Of a stretch of 64,000 nucleotides of DNA, positions 1-8,870 are shown one piece after another. A program made the translations under genes and the position numbers. The notes beneath the pieces are model-generated. The model was not told the DNA's origin. It did not search any database and was given only the letters and a program-made list of their open reading frames with translations. Source of the DNA: Cydia pomonella (Eukaryota > Arthropoda > Insecta > Lepidoptera > Tortricidae); NCBI RefSeq assembly GCF_033807575.1, contig NC_084729.1, positions 4,216,001 through 4,280,000 of the forward strand, written 5' to 3'. Position 1 is the first letter of the stretch. The number at the start of each line of letters is the position of its first letter.

Positions 1-110
1 TTGTTAATGATGTGCTGATATTCCGTGAAACGAAGACGATTATCAGGCCCGAAATCAGGAAGTGTGGATGTAATTGGCGCTTAAACTTGTTCTCGCAGTT
101 GATATCAGAA
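1..110 (-). CDS. exon of an unidentified gene, cut by left window edge
   Basis: Read on the minus strand, an acceptor-like TTGTTAAACAG is followed by a frame that stays open for 36 codons to the window edge. Joined in phase 2 to the exon at 159-330, the reading continues RFRVKHSDINCENKFKR and then a hydrophobic stretch (FLISGLIIVFVS) that could be a membrane segment. The family is not recognised. The matching phase and splice sites support a real exon, but the short length leaves doubt. Confidence 0.4.
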
Positions 111-158
111 CTGTTTAACAATAAATAAGTACGAGTATTGCAGTAAAAATGGACTCAC

Positions 159-330
159 TGTTTAACCCTAAAGCGGCTGGACGGGATGTTGTAAACATTA
201 TTGTCTTTTGCCCGCACCATGAGCCCATGAACTCTGCAGTTATCGCAGGAGATGGGAATTGCGGAACTGTTCAGCTTCTGCCCGTGGAGGGCGTCGATCG
301 TCTTTGCGGTTACTTCCACGTTGCTTGGCA
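159..330 (-). CDS. internal exon of the same unidentified minus-strand gene
   Basis: The minus strand shows a pyrimidine-rich acceptor (TTTTTTGTCCAG) and a donor GTGAGT (153-158) bounding a 172-nt open segment. It enters after one codon base and leaves after two. The encoded stretch includes NVEVTAKTIDALHGQKLNSS and a CDNC motif followed by RVHGLMVRAKDNNVYNIP. Composition looks like real protein, but I do not recognise the family. No upstream exon was found with confidence. Confidence 0.45.
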
Positions 331-1618
331 CTGGACAAAAAATCCTCTTTATAAGCAAGTGGCTCTGTGAGGTGTAGACCTCGCGAGCATAACTTAAAAC
401 TGAATAAATGTAAAAGGCTCCTGTAATATGGCAATTAGCCACTTTCCGTGTTTAGCAGTGACTGTAGCCGCCGTGCAGGTCAGGATCTCGACGACTCAAA
501 TAAAAATTCGATTTATAATGAAGTGAAGTATAATCTTCCAAAAGGTACTGGTTTACAAGGGTTCTGGCCAAAACTGTTAAATGTGGAAAGTGGGTGTTGA
601 TAGTATGGGTATGGAGGATGATGAAAGAGTGAATTTAGAATATTTGATCAGTACAAAAAGTGGTTTAAATTTAGATGCTTCTAATTGGCCGCGATACAGA
701 ATGTGTGGAGCGCTCCTATTGGTGCTTTTGAAAAGCCTCCGAATACTAGCCGAGCCCGACCGCTGCGTTTAGCTACTGCATTGGGAATATTTTATATAAT
801 AATAAGTTGCATTCGCAAACGTGACACTATATGGTTTACTGCGACATATACGCATATTGGACTGCAGTTTGGCAGATTAGTAGTTTAGGCTTTTAGTAAT
901 CTTCTTTTGATTAAAAAAAAAATTAAAAAAAAAAATTGCTTGTCTAAGCGATAACCTGACATGTATAGATAGATTGGTATCCTATGAATAAACACCCTTT
1001 GTTATACTGATACTGATATTACTGATCAACTACGTGTTTGAATACTACTCTCCTGCCCTGACTCTGCCCGGACACCCTCTACTCCCCTAAGCACCGCTAA
1101 CTTATCGGTTACGTTGGGCTTATGTTTGACTCCGCCATTTTGACAAAATAAAACTGGAACTTAAATATGGAACCTGCTCTCAAAATTTTGCGAAAACCGG
1201 TTGGGAAATGCGCCAGACATACCTACGAAAACATTTTTGCCTAAGCTGGAACGAAGATGTTGGCACGGGCGGATGTGTCGGAGTATTTTGAGGGAGTCGG
1301 AGACAAACTGTGAGTGGTTTTTGTGGAATACATTGGAAAAGTGAGATGAGTACAACACCAATTAGCTAGACTAAATTAATTATTTTTTATTACAGCGCCA
1401 CCTATGAACTGCCTATGGAACTTAACTGACTTAAAAAAAGTTAACAAACAATTTTTAAATTTACGGGTAATTATAACGTTTATTTGTTAACCAACCAAAT
1501 ACAAAACCACCTGGATCTGTGACTGAACGACCTGACTTGAACCTACATTAAATGTTTAATCATGTAATGTTTTTATCTACCCTCAATTGGCCTAAGGAGC
1601 CATTTGAAGGTAGATTTT
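331..1618. other. no gene recognised
   Basis: The stretch contains A-rich and T-rich tracts (for example around 907-935) and several AATAAA-like motifs (about 990 and 1148), but no frame I can tie to a protein family. It could be the intron of the minus-strand gene above plus old repeats. Confidence 0.4.
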
Positions 1619-1622
1619 GTTT
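1619..1622. repeat. target-site duplication GTTT, left copy
   Basis: GTTT stands directly before the first base of the 5' LTR, and the same four bases follow the last base of the 3' LTR at 9527-9530. A 4-bp duplication fits a Ty3/Gypsy-type integrase. Confidence 0.75.
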
Positions 1623-1742
1623 TGTGATGGCGCGCGCAGCCACGCATCACAATACCACGCCACCGCCGCGTGATCTGTCCCGAGCTACCCATCGCGCCGC
1701 ATGCCGGCCGCCGAGCGACTGAGAGTCCCGCGAGCCGCGCAC

Positions 1743-1750
1743 TATAAAAG
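1743..1750 (+). promoter_or_regulatory. LTR TATA box
   Basis: TATAAAAG lies in the U3-like part of the 5' LTR, about 25-30 bases ahead of GGCAGTCGCTCTC, a plausible start region. The same box is present in the 3' LTR at about 6258. Confidence 0.7.
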
Positions 1751-1824
1751 CCAGCGCGGTCGCCTAGATAGCAGGCAGTCGCTCTCACCGCCTTCTGCTG
1801 TGAGGACCGCTGCTCTCCCGGTAC

Positions 1825-2110
1825 GAGCCGGCGTGTTTTCAGACGCGTTAAGGCTCCCGGTCCCTAGCCACCCTACCCTTCCTGATTCCCGTAGGCCAGT
1901 TGAGCCGGCGTGTTTACAGACGCGTTAAGGCACCTGGAGTACGTACCCTTCCTGACCCCGTAGCCCAGTCGAGCCGGCGCGTTTTCAGACGCGTGAAGGC
2001 ACCTGGAGTACGTACCCCTTCCCGATTCCTTATCCCGGTCGTGCCGGCGTGTTTACAGACGCGTGAGGGCACCCGGGGTATCCACCCCTATACTATCTCG
2101 CTCCCGTCAC
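1825..2110 (+). repeat. four tandem ~70-bp repeats inside the LTR
   Basis: Units start at about 1825, 1902, 1971 and 2041. Each opens with a GAGCCGGCGTG-like box and contains CAGACGCGT, including the palindrome ACGCGT. The same array is in the 3' LTR (about 8918-9203). Arrays of this kind in LTRs often act as promoter or enhancer modules; that role is inferred. Confidence 0.8.
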
Positions 2111-2262
2111 AACCACCCCTTCACTCTTAGGGGATACCGATCCCAAAACTCGCGAGTAGCTTAGGGTCCGCGCCGTCCCGTAATCCTGTTGCTATAAATT
2201 AGAATCATCCCCCGCGTCGTACCTAGCCTAGGACATCTAGATTTAAGAGGCCTTTATTTTAT

Positions 2263-2268
2263 AATAAA
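2263..2268 (+). terminator. LTR polyadenylation signal
   Basis: AATAAA in the distal third of the LTR, suitably placed to define the end of R. It is also present in the 3' LTR. Confidence 0.55.
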
Positions 2269-2426
2269 CCGGCATAAAAGCCCGCCGATTTGTGTTACAG
2301 TATTACCTTTAGTTTCTTTGTCTCACCCTGCACCCTCTCTCTCCTCTGAGCTAATTAGGAAACCCTTGCTCCCGTCTGGAACAAGGGAGTTGTATGAGGC
2401 CACGCCCGCCCCGGCGAACGTGACCC

Positions 2427-2820
2427 CATCACATCTGGCGCCCAACGAAATAACTCACGTAGGAGTCCATACGGTATCCTGGAAGGAACCGGTGCTCGAG
2501 AGAGGACAGGGGTAGTTATAAATAAATAAATAAATATATATACCGTAGGGCTGCTACACCGTAGCATTACCGCATCCATTTGGGGGGAGTGTCGCTTCCC
2601 GCCCACCCGTACATCACATCTAGCGCCCAACTAAATAACTCACGTAGGAGTCCAGACGGTATCCTGAAAAGAACCGGTGCTCGAGAAAGGACAGGGATAA
2701 GAATAAATAAATAAATAAATATTTGCCATATACCGTACCAGGTATATATACCGTAGAACCGCTATACGTGGCATCACCGCACCGATTTGGGGGGACTGTC
2801 GCATCCCGCCCACCCGTAGA
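2427..2820 (+). repeat. tandemly duplicated primer-binding-site/leader region
   Basis: About 185-205 bp from CATCACATCTGGCGCCCAAC is repeated from 2612 as CATCACATCTAGCGCCCAAC, and a third fragment starts near 2819. The first copy, beginning two bases after the LTR, carries the likely tRNA primer-binding site (TGGCGCCCAAC at 2436). The second carries a TAGCGCCCAAC variant. Each unit also holds an AAATAAATA stretch and a TATATATACCGTAG stretch. Confidence 0.8.
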
Positions 2821-2937
2821 TCACATCTAGCCCGCACAGAGGTACATCAGGAGTCCCGACGCTTCATCCAGGTAAATTCAACTCCCGCACAGATAACCGT
2901 TCACCGTACAACCGCTGCTTACCGGTAGGTATTATAG

Positions 2938-5136
2938 ATGCCTACAAGTTGGATATACCGACTGAAGAAACCCGAATTGATACAAGAGGCCTCGAAACGT
3001 GGCATCCCGACCGAAGACTTAACCGTAGAGGAGATACGTAAGGGCTTGGTAGAGATCCTGAAAGAAGAAAAAACCGAAGACATGGCAGAAAACAGAGCAA
3101 AGGTAATAACAAAACTCATAAAGGAGTGGAACCTATCATTCAGTACCACAGACGACGCCGTCGAGTTCATAGAAAGGCTGGAAGAACTCATCAATGCGAG
3201 CAACATTAAGAAGGAGGATATATTACCAGCACTACCACGCATCTTAAAAGGTAGGGCGCTGCTCTGGTACAGAAATTACGTTGAATCATGGACCGATTGG
3301 GAACAATTCCTGCAAATATTTAAGTTGTACTACTTTCCGGCCAATCATGAAGAGGATCTCATAGCCAAAATCGTCACCAGAAAGCAAAGAGTCCAGGAGA
3401 GGTTTACCGATTACGTCACGGATATACAGACACTAATGCGCAGGTACGGAAACCTCAATGAGAGAGAAAAGTTATACCGCATCCACGAGAATATGTTACA
3501 AAGCTACAAGCTATACATCAAAAGACAAGACTACAAGACCTTACCAGAGCTATTAAGACTGGGAACCGAGTATGAAAACATAAGAAAACCCATATACGGT
3601 ACAACAACGTCATTAGGAGCATGGCGATACACCGGTGACGACGCCATATTGAGTGACGACGAGCAAGCAAACAGTGAGCAAGCGACCCAAGGTAGGGACG
3701 ACAGACGCCACAACAACCTGAAACCGAAACCCGAACAGGGAGAGAGTACGAGCCAAACAGTACATCCAAGGTACGACCCCAAGACCAGTTGCTGGTCCTG
3801 TGGGAAACCGGGACATAACGCAGACGCCTGCCGAGGCAGCCGTCAAATATTTTGTAGTCAGTGTGGAAAACTGGGAGTACTGAGCAGAGCATGCTGCAGA
3901 GAAGCAACCTGGAAAGGGCAGGAAAAGGTAGGAGCAGTCGACAGTCTACAGACGAGCGACAACCGCCTATACATAAATTTACGCATAATGGGAAGACGAT
4001 ACCGAGGCGTTATAGACACAGGCTCCACCAACTCGTACATCAATCAACAGGTATACAATGAATGTAAGAACCGCGCGTACCAGGATAAGGTAAAAACAAG
4101 AGAAATAGTACTAGCAAATGGGATCAGGACGCAAGCACACGACAACCTGTTGGTCGACATAGTAATCAAGGAGGTAACGATCCGACACTGGCTGAGAGTG
4201 TTGCCGTCAGCCACGGACATTATAATAGGGATGGACGTATTAAAGCGAGTCGGAATGTCCATACAATGGCCAGGAGAAAGCCAAGACTCAGATGACCGCG
4301 GTAATAAATATAGCCAGCGGCAACACAAAGAAACCGGAGAAGGAGAAGAAACCGTAGAAAGCACAGAAGAAAACAAGATCACACCGGAACCGCAACAGCA
4401 AAACCAGAATAGCACAACCACCGAATCCAGTCAACCGCAGCCAACCACACCGCTCACACAGGTACAACATAGAATAAAATTGAAGCAAACAGAACCCGTA
4501 AAACACAGATATTATCCACGAAATCCGAAGCAGCAAGAAATAATAAATAAACACGTGAGTGAAATGTACCGACCCTGTGTAGATTTACGTAAAATTAACC
4601 AGAAAACCGAGAAAGATGCGTACCTAATACCACAGATAAAGATACACCACATCAGAGAAAAAGCGGTTAGCAACCCGACGGAGTATAAAGAAAATGAAGG
4701 CATTTCTAGAAGGCGACCAGTTCACCGTAGGAACGGACCAGCAAGCAATACATTGCTTGAACAGCATAAAGGACCCCACAGGCCGGTTAGCCTATATCGT
4801 GTGTCGGAGCGCAACGCAAAACGAGATAGCAGACGGCCTATCCAGAAATCCAGTAAGTACAGCGAGAGGATGGTACCAGGAAAAACGGCATCAGCTGACC
4901 AGGAACCCCGACGCAAGGAGGAAAAATGTAAGCAAGAACAAGCGTCGGCCATACAAAAAGGACATTATGACAGAAATAAACGTGAATGGGCCCCGCAAGT
5001 CAATCTCGTCCTGAAAAGAAATCACAATTTATCCAGAGCAAAGCGCGACTATGCGGCAAAGTTAGCACCTCAATACGTTGGACTGTACGTAAAAAAAAAA
5101 ACCAGTGATATATCTATAAAAAAAAAAACACAGTGA
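2938..5136 (+). CDS. gag-pro: Gypsy-like Gag-protease with truncated pol
   Basis: The 732-codon frame encodes a retrotransposon Gag (capsid-like region about residues 50-210), then zinc-knuckle motifs (CWSCGKPGHNADAC and an altered CSQCGKLG copy, about residues 282-315). A retropepsin-like protease follows, with VIDTGSTNSYIN as the catalytic Asp motif and IIIGMDVLKRVG as the flap/ILG-type motif. The first part of a reverse transcriptase (CVDLRKINQKTEKDAYLIP) comes next, after which the frame jumps straight to sequence that encodes RNase H in the next frame. The YXDD core, most of RNase H and integrase are absent. The product would be structural and proteolytic only. Confidence 0.85.
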   Translation: MPTSWIYRLKKPELIQEASKRGIPTEDLTVEEIRKGLVEILKEEKTEDMAENRAKVITKLIKEWNLSFSTTDDAVEFIERLEELINASNIKKEDILPALPRILKGRALLWYRNYVESWTDWEQFLQIFKLYYFPANHEEDLIAKIVTRKQRVQERFTDYVTDIQTLMRRYGNLNEREKLYRIHENMLQSYKLYIKRQDYKTLPELLRLGTEYENIRKPIYGTTTSLGAWRYTGDDAILSDDEQANSEQATQGRDDRRHNNLKPKPEQGESTSQTVHPRYDPKTSCWSCGKPGHNADACRGSRQIFCSQCGKLGVLSRACCREATWKGQEKVGAVDSLQTSDNRLYINLRIMGRRYRGVIDTGSTNSYINQQVYNECKNRAYQDKVKTREIVLANGIRTQAHDNLLVDIVIKEVTIRHWLRVLPSATDIIIGMDVLKRVGMSIQWPGESQDSDDRGNKYSQRQHKETGEGEETVESTEENKITPEPQQQNQNSTTTESSQPQPTTPLTQVQHRIKLKQTEPVKHRYYPRNPKQQEIINKHVSEMYRPCVDLRKINQKTEKDAYLIPQIKIHHIREKAVSNPTEYKENEGISRRRPVHRRNGPASNTLLEQHKGPHRPVSLYRVSERNAKRDSRRPIQKSSKYSERMVPGKTASADQEPRRKEEKCKQEQASAIQKGHYDRNKREWAPQVNLVLKRNHNLSRAKRDYAAKLAPQYVGLYVKKKTSDISIKKKTQ
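4694..5014 (+). pseudogene. frameshifted RNase H remnant of the Gypsy pol
   Basis: In the +1 frame relative to gag, the sequence encodes FLEGDQFTVGTDQQAIHCLN followed by DPTGRLAY and NEIADGLSRNP, the C-terminal hallmark of Gypsy RNase H. It is fused directly downstream of the first RT motif, so the intervening pol is deleted and the reading frame is out of register. Confidence 0.75.
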
Positions 5137-6119
5137 GGGCATCAGCCACCTTGAGAAAAGGAACATGGGATCCTTAAACGTCAATTTAGAGTAAGAAAAA
5201 TACATATAGGGAGGAATAAACAAGTAAGTTATACACAAAGGGATACCCATACATTAGAAGAGCAGAATAGAATTTTTTAAAAAAGCCACGCGCACCCGCC
5301 CTACGAACGCCACCGCAAGAAGGAAAAGGGGGAAAAGAAGAATAGGTAAAAAAAAAAAATATATATATATACATAGTGTAGTGAAATAAAAATACGGTGC
5401 AGTGAAAGACAATACCAGTTTACCAGTATAAAAGTATAAACCGTGAATATAATAATAATAAAAAACCTATAAAAATTTAACAGATATTTAAAAAAAAATA
5501 ACATATAAATATATAAAGTGTAGTGAAATAAATAGACAGTGCTGTAAAAGACAAAACCAATAAAAAGTATAAACCGTGAAAATAATATACGAAACAAAAG
5601 GATACAAAATAATCATATAAAATACAAAATACCTTTAAAATAAATTTATATAAGTGAGATAGTAAATGGATAAAACCATAGAAGCACATAACAATAGTAA
5701 GTAGGATACATACACTGGGTAAGTAAATAACAATTAAGTGAATTGGTAGCATTACGATAAGTGAACAACAATATAGTGGGAATAGTATAATAGTGTAAAA
5801 GCAATATAGTTACAATAAATAACTTTAAAAAACAAACGACGCGGGTAAAACAGAGAACATAGGCTAACAATAATTAAGATAGCAAGAAAATACCGGTGCG
5901 ACATAAAATAAAATGCCTCAAATTAAATAAACATACAGAAAAAAGGAATACGAATACTTAGGATAAATACAAAATAATAGATAAATAGAATAGCATCCAG
6001 TAAATATTAATAAAAAGACAAAACAACAATATACGAGGAGAGGTAACATCTTTCAACCATCATGTTCTAATTCGGTGATTTTTCCCAATAGGTAAAAATC
6101 TCCAGACGGGTGACGGGAC
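5137..6119 (+). other. A-rich non-coding tail of the Gypsy interior
   Basis: About 980 bp with very high A content on the plus strand and recurrent AGTGAAATAAA / TAAACCGTGAA phrases. No integrase or env frame is visible. A clear polypurine tract abutting the 3' LTR is not obvious; the LTR is preceded by CAGACGGGTGACGGGAC. Confidence 0.6.
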
Positions 6120-6292
6120 TGTGATGGCGCGCGCAGCCACGTATCACAATACCACGCCACCGCCGCGTGATCTGTCCCGAGCTACCCATCGCGCCGCATG
6201 CCGGCCGCCGAGCGACTGAGAGTCGCTGCCCCCGCCCGCGCCCCGCGAGCCGCGCACTATAAAAGCCAGCGCGGTCGCCTAGATAGCAGGCA
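6120..6292 (+). repeat. 3' LTR, first segment
   Basis: Matches the beginning of the 5' LTR from TGTGATGGCGCG to TAGATAGCAGGCA, with one substitution seen and about 18 extra GC-rich bases near 6224-6242. It breaks off where the Gag-only element is inserted and resumes at 8871. Confidence 0.9.
6280..6292. repeat. 13-bp target duplication TAGATAGCAGGCA, left copy
   Basis: The same 13 bases recur at 8858-8870, and the uninterrupted 5' LTR has the site once (about 1767-1778). This marks the exact ends of the inserted non-LTR element. Confidence 0.88.
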
Positions 6293-6560
6293 CGAACGCC
6301 ACCGGAGCCACCTTGTTCGGACGCACCTGCACAGCCCTCTTGCCACTCGTACGCGCTTTTCCTGAGGAAAAGTCTCGTCGGAATGCGCCCGGTTCGCCGG
6401 AGAAGATAGCCTGCTGCCCATTGAAGCCTGAAACCGGTCGCCCAAACTGCGGAACCAGATCCTGCCCGGAGAGGAACTGCAGCTTGGACCACGGCCGGTG
6501 ATGCGTCGCAAGCGGATCTCCACACCCGATTGACACCGAAGATGCACGAAGGGTCGAGGC

Positions 6561-6815
6561 ACCCCCCCACCCCTCCGGGTCGGGCGGGTACTCGACGAAG
6601 TGGATTTTCAATCCCACCCGCAGCCGCAACGAGGAAACTCGCGACCCCCCCCCGTCCCCTCGGATAGGGTGGGTAGTTCGAAACGCGAGTTTCTCCGCAC
6701 ACCCGCACGAAACCCGCCTACGGAAACCAACCCCCCCGCTCGCGCGGGGTCGGTAGGTAGTACGGAAAGCGGGTTTTCGCACCCACCTACACCAACGACG
6801 TCGCAGCCAGACGCC
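6561..6815 (+). repeat. three tandem ~84-bp repeats in the 5' region of the Gag-only element
   Basis: Units begin with a run of C after A at 6561, 6644 and 6730. Each continues with a GGTCGGGNGGGTA-like box, a CGAAACGCGAGTTT-like box and CACCCRC. They span the end of the leader and the first 70 codons of the frame, where they encode related phrases (DRVGSSKREFLRTP and GSVGSTESGFSHPP). They may be promoter modules, as in other LINE 5' ends. Confidence 0.65.
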
Positions 6816-8666
6816 GATTTCGACGACGAGATCGCCGAAATCACGGACGCCCCAACAACCGCTCCCGCCGACGGCTCCCCAAAGCCGTGGCACTCGGCCG
6901 ACGCAGCCCCTGGACGCACCTTCTCGCCGGTCCCGCGGGAAGCTCAGCTCCGACTTGCCCCTCTCGAGCTACTGGATCGGGATCGCATCCTAGTCGCTCG
7001 ACTGGCGCAAGTCGGTAACATGTCTCCAGGCATGGAGGCGTGGATGGCAGCCTACATCAGGCTGCAAGGGCACGCTCTGGGACAACGCGTAGAGCTGCTT
7101 CCAGAAGACGCCGCATTCCTCCGCTTCCTGGAGGAGAACCCGACTGTCCTAACACCTTCGGCAGTGAAGAGGAAGCCGGAGAGCAGCCCACCTGAAAAGC
7201 AAGACCCGAAGAGGGTCTGCCAGAAAATCTCGCCGCCCACAGACCCGCGACTCCGCGCCCGACCAGGAGCCGCCCCGCAGCCTGCACCCGGCCCTAAAAA
7301 GGCCACCGATTGCGACGCAACTCGCACCGAAGCCTCAGCGACGGATCCCCAGGCCCCAGGACCTAGGCCCAGCACCAGCTACTCGGACGCCGTAGCCCTC
7401 CCCTCGGGCTCAACAGTCCCGAGCACCGCAACCTCCGGCAGCAAGGCTGCCAAAAAACAAACAAAAAAAATAGAAACTGCACCCAAAAAAAATAATACAA
7501 TAACTACTAAAAAGAGCAATAGTAGCGAGCAGCCTTGCGGCAACGACGGAGAGGGTACACAAAAAAAGAAAAAACTCAGATACCCCGCCATCGTTGCCGA
7601 CATACTACCGAGCTGGCCGAGGGTCCTGGAGGACCTCACGCAGGAGCTCGGGGAACCGCCCTTCACTAAGCCGAAAGGGGAGGGCATCCGCTTCGAACCC
7701 CGCTCGGAGGCGGAATACCGCCTCATCATACGACACCTGACGAAGATGGAGGACGCAGCGATCGCCTCCATCGAAGAAGCAAAGAAGAAAGGGGAGACCA
7801 CAGACGTCATCAAGCCGCTCTTCAACATCTACGGGCTGGAGATGGAGAAGCGGCTTAAAGTTGCCGTCAGAGGCCTCCCCGCAAAGACACCGATAACCGA
7901 CCTAATGGGCGCCTTGGAGAAGCATGGACACCCCGTGGAATATGCCAAGGAGATCTGCGCGAGAGCGGGACGCCCGGGCTCATTATACTTCGTGCAGCTC
8001 GCGGGGACCGCCCGGGACCACGCGAGCATCTACGGGGTGTCAGAGCTGCTCCACATCCGAGGAGTGAAAGTGGAGGCATGGCGCGGGAAGAGGGGTCCCG
8101 CACAATGCCACCGCTGCCAGGGCTTTGGCCACTCCTCCCACGGCTGTCACCAAGAAGCTGCCTGCGTTCGCTGCGCCGAGCCCCACCGCGCGGAGCAGTG
8201 CACCAGGCCCCGCGACATGAAGGCCACCTGCAAAAACTGCAGGGGCCCCCACCCTGGGAACCACAAGAATTGCCCATCGTACAAGAAGGCCTACAGACTA
8301 TGGAAAGCCGGGAAATCCTATTTCCCGGCCCCGTCCCGCCCGGGACCTCTAACCAACGCCGCGATCGAGAAGCCCACGGTGGAAGAGTCGGCGCCATCAA
8401 CCCTGATGGCGCCGGCAAACCCCCCCACCCAAAGGGGGGTGTCAAGACCGCGGCAGGCGAGAGAGCCCGGGTCTCCGACGAAAAAGAAGCCAGTGCCCTC
8501 AGCCACCGCAATACAGGCAGCGCCAGCCCTACCCTCCGCTGCACCTCCACCTTCGCCGCCAACGCCGGCTCCAGCCGCCAGAACCACGCCGTCCCCCGCT
8601 GAACAAGAGGTCGATGCTCTGATCGAGCTCCTGGGCAGCCCGGAATGGCCCCGGCAGCCTTTTTAG
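6600..8666 (+). CDS. gag: Jockey/X-element-type Gag-like nucleic-acid-binding protein
   Basis: A 688-codon frame. The N-terminal half is Pro/Ser/Ala-rich, with a lysine-rich patch at about 290-335. Residues about 420-495 (LKVAVRGLPAKTPITDLMGA ... LLHIRGVKVEAW) fit the PRE_C2HC domain found beside zinc knuckles in Jockey-clade ORF1 proteins. Three knuckles follow: CHRCQGFGHSSHGC, CVRCAEPHRAEQC and CKNCRGPHPGNHKNC. The tail is proline-rich. Expected role: binding the element RNA. The start is uncertain because the frame is open upstream of any strong context. Confidence 0.85.
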   Translation: MDFQSHPQPQRGNSRPPPVPSDRVGSSKREFLRTPARNPPTETNPPARAGSVGSTESGFSHPPTPTTSQPDADFDDEIAEITDAPTTAPADGSPKPWHSADAAPGRTFSPVPREAQLRLAPLELLDRDRILVARLAQVGNMSPGMEAWMAAYIRLQGHALGQRVELLPEDAAFLRFLEENPTVLTPSAVKRKPESSPPEKQDPKRVCQKISPPTDPRLRARPGAAPQPAPGPKKATDCDATRTEASATDPQAPGPRPSTSYSDAVALPSGSTVPSTATSGSKAAKKQTKKIETAPKKNNTITTKKSNSSEQPCGNDGEGTQKKKKLRYPAIVADILPSWPRVLEDLTQELGEPPFTKPKGEGIRFEPRSEAEYRLIIRHLTKMEDAAIASIEEAKKKGETTDVIKPLFNIYGLEMEKRLKVAVRGLPAKTPITDLMGALEKHGHPVEYAKEICARAGRPGSLYFVQLAGTARDHASIYGVSELLHIRGVKVEAWRGKRGPAQCHRCQGFGHSSHGCHQEAACVRCAEPHRAEQCTRPRDMKATCKNCRGPHPGNHKNCPSYKKAYRLWKAGKSYFPAPSRPGPLTNAAIEKPTVEESAPSTLMAPANPPTQRGVSRPRQAREPGSPTKKKPVPSATAIQAAPALPSAAPPPSPPTPAPAARTTPSPAEQEVDALIELLGSPEWPRQPF

Positions 8667-8758
8667 AAGAGAAGAAAATAACAACAACAAAGCCATGATC
8701 GGCCACCGGTCGGCCATGGCCCAGAAGCCCTCGCCCTGGAAAAAGGCACAAGAAAGAC

Positions 8759-8778
8759 CCGCCCGTTGTTACGGGCGG
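8759..8778 (+). other. 3' UTR stem-loop of the Gag-only element
   Basis: CCGCCCGT and ACGGGCGG can pair as an 8-bp stem around the loop TGTT. It lies about 80 bases from the element's 3' end. Confidence 0.6.
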
Positions 8779-8822
8779 CGACTAGATACCGCCAAGAATC
8801 CAAAAAGGATGGAAAGGCCACT

Positions 8823-8844
8823 CACACCAAAGTACTTTGGTGTG
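8823..8844 (+). other. perfect 22-bp palindrome near the 3' end of the Gag-only element
   Basis: CACACCAAAGT is followed at once by its exact complement ACTTTGGTGTG, 13 bases before the element ends. It could be a 3' RNA recognition hairpin for the trans-acting reverse transcriptase; the function is inferred. Confidence 0.7.
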
Positions 8845-8857
8845 AAAGAAGCAAGGA

Positions 8858-8870
8858 TAGATAGCAGGCA
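8858..8870. repeat. 13-bp target duplication TAGATAGCAGGCA, right copy
   Basis: Right-hand partner of 6280-6292. The LTR sequence continues from here. Confidence 0.88.

Larger units (their letters stand above)
1623..2433 (+). repeat. 5' LTR
   Basis: 811 bp bounded by the perfect inverted ends TGTGATG and CATCACA. It matches 6120-6292 plus 8871-9526. It lacks about 18 bp of GC-rich sequence present in the 3' copy next to the TATA box. It holds a TATA box, four tandem repeats and a polyadenylation signal. Confidence 0.92.
6293..8857 (+). mobile_element. complete Gag-only non-LTR retroelement (half-LINE)
   Basis: A 2565-bp insertion in the Gypsy 3' LTR flanked by a perfect 13-bp duplication. 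It has a GC-rich 5' leader with three ~84-bp repeats, one long Gag-like frame, and a short 3' UTR with strong stem-loops and no poly(A) tail. No endonuclease or reverse-transcriptase frame exists between the ends. It must be mobilised in trans. Drosophila HeT-A and mammalian HAL1 are known precedents for gag-only LINEs. Confidence 0.85.

Noticed and set aside
5301..5870. Phe/Tyr/Leu-rich minus-strand frames in the Gypsy tail
   Set aside because: They are antisense to the A-rich tract, so the codons are forced to TTT/TAT/CTT; not genes.
6067..6708. Long minus-strand open frame over the 3' LTR and the Gag-only element
   Set aside because: It spans the junction of two different elements and is antisense to LTR and Gag sequence; GC-rich composition explains it.
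7867..8751. 294-codon minus-strand open frame
   Set aside because: Antisense shadow of the Gag-like coding region with Pro/Gly/Ser/Arg bias and no domain.
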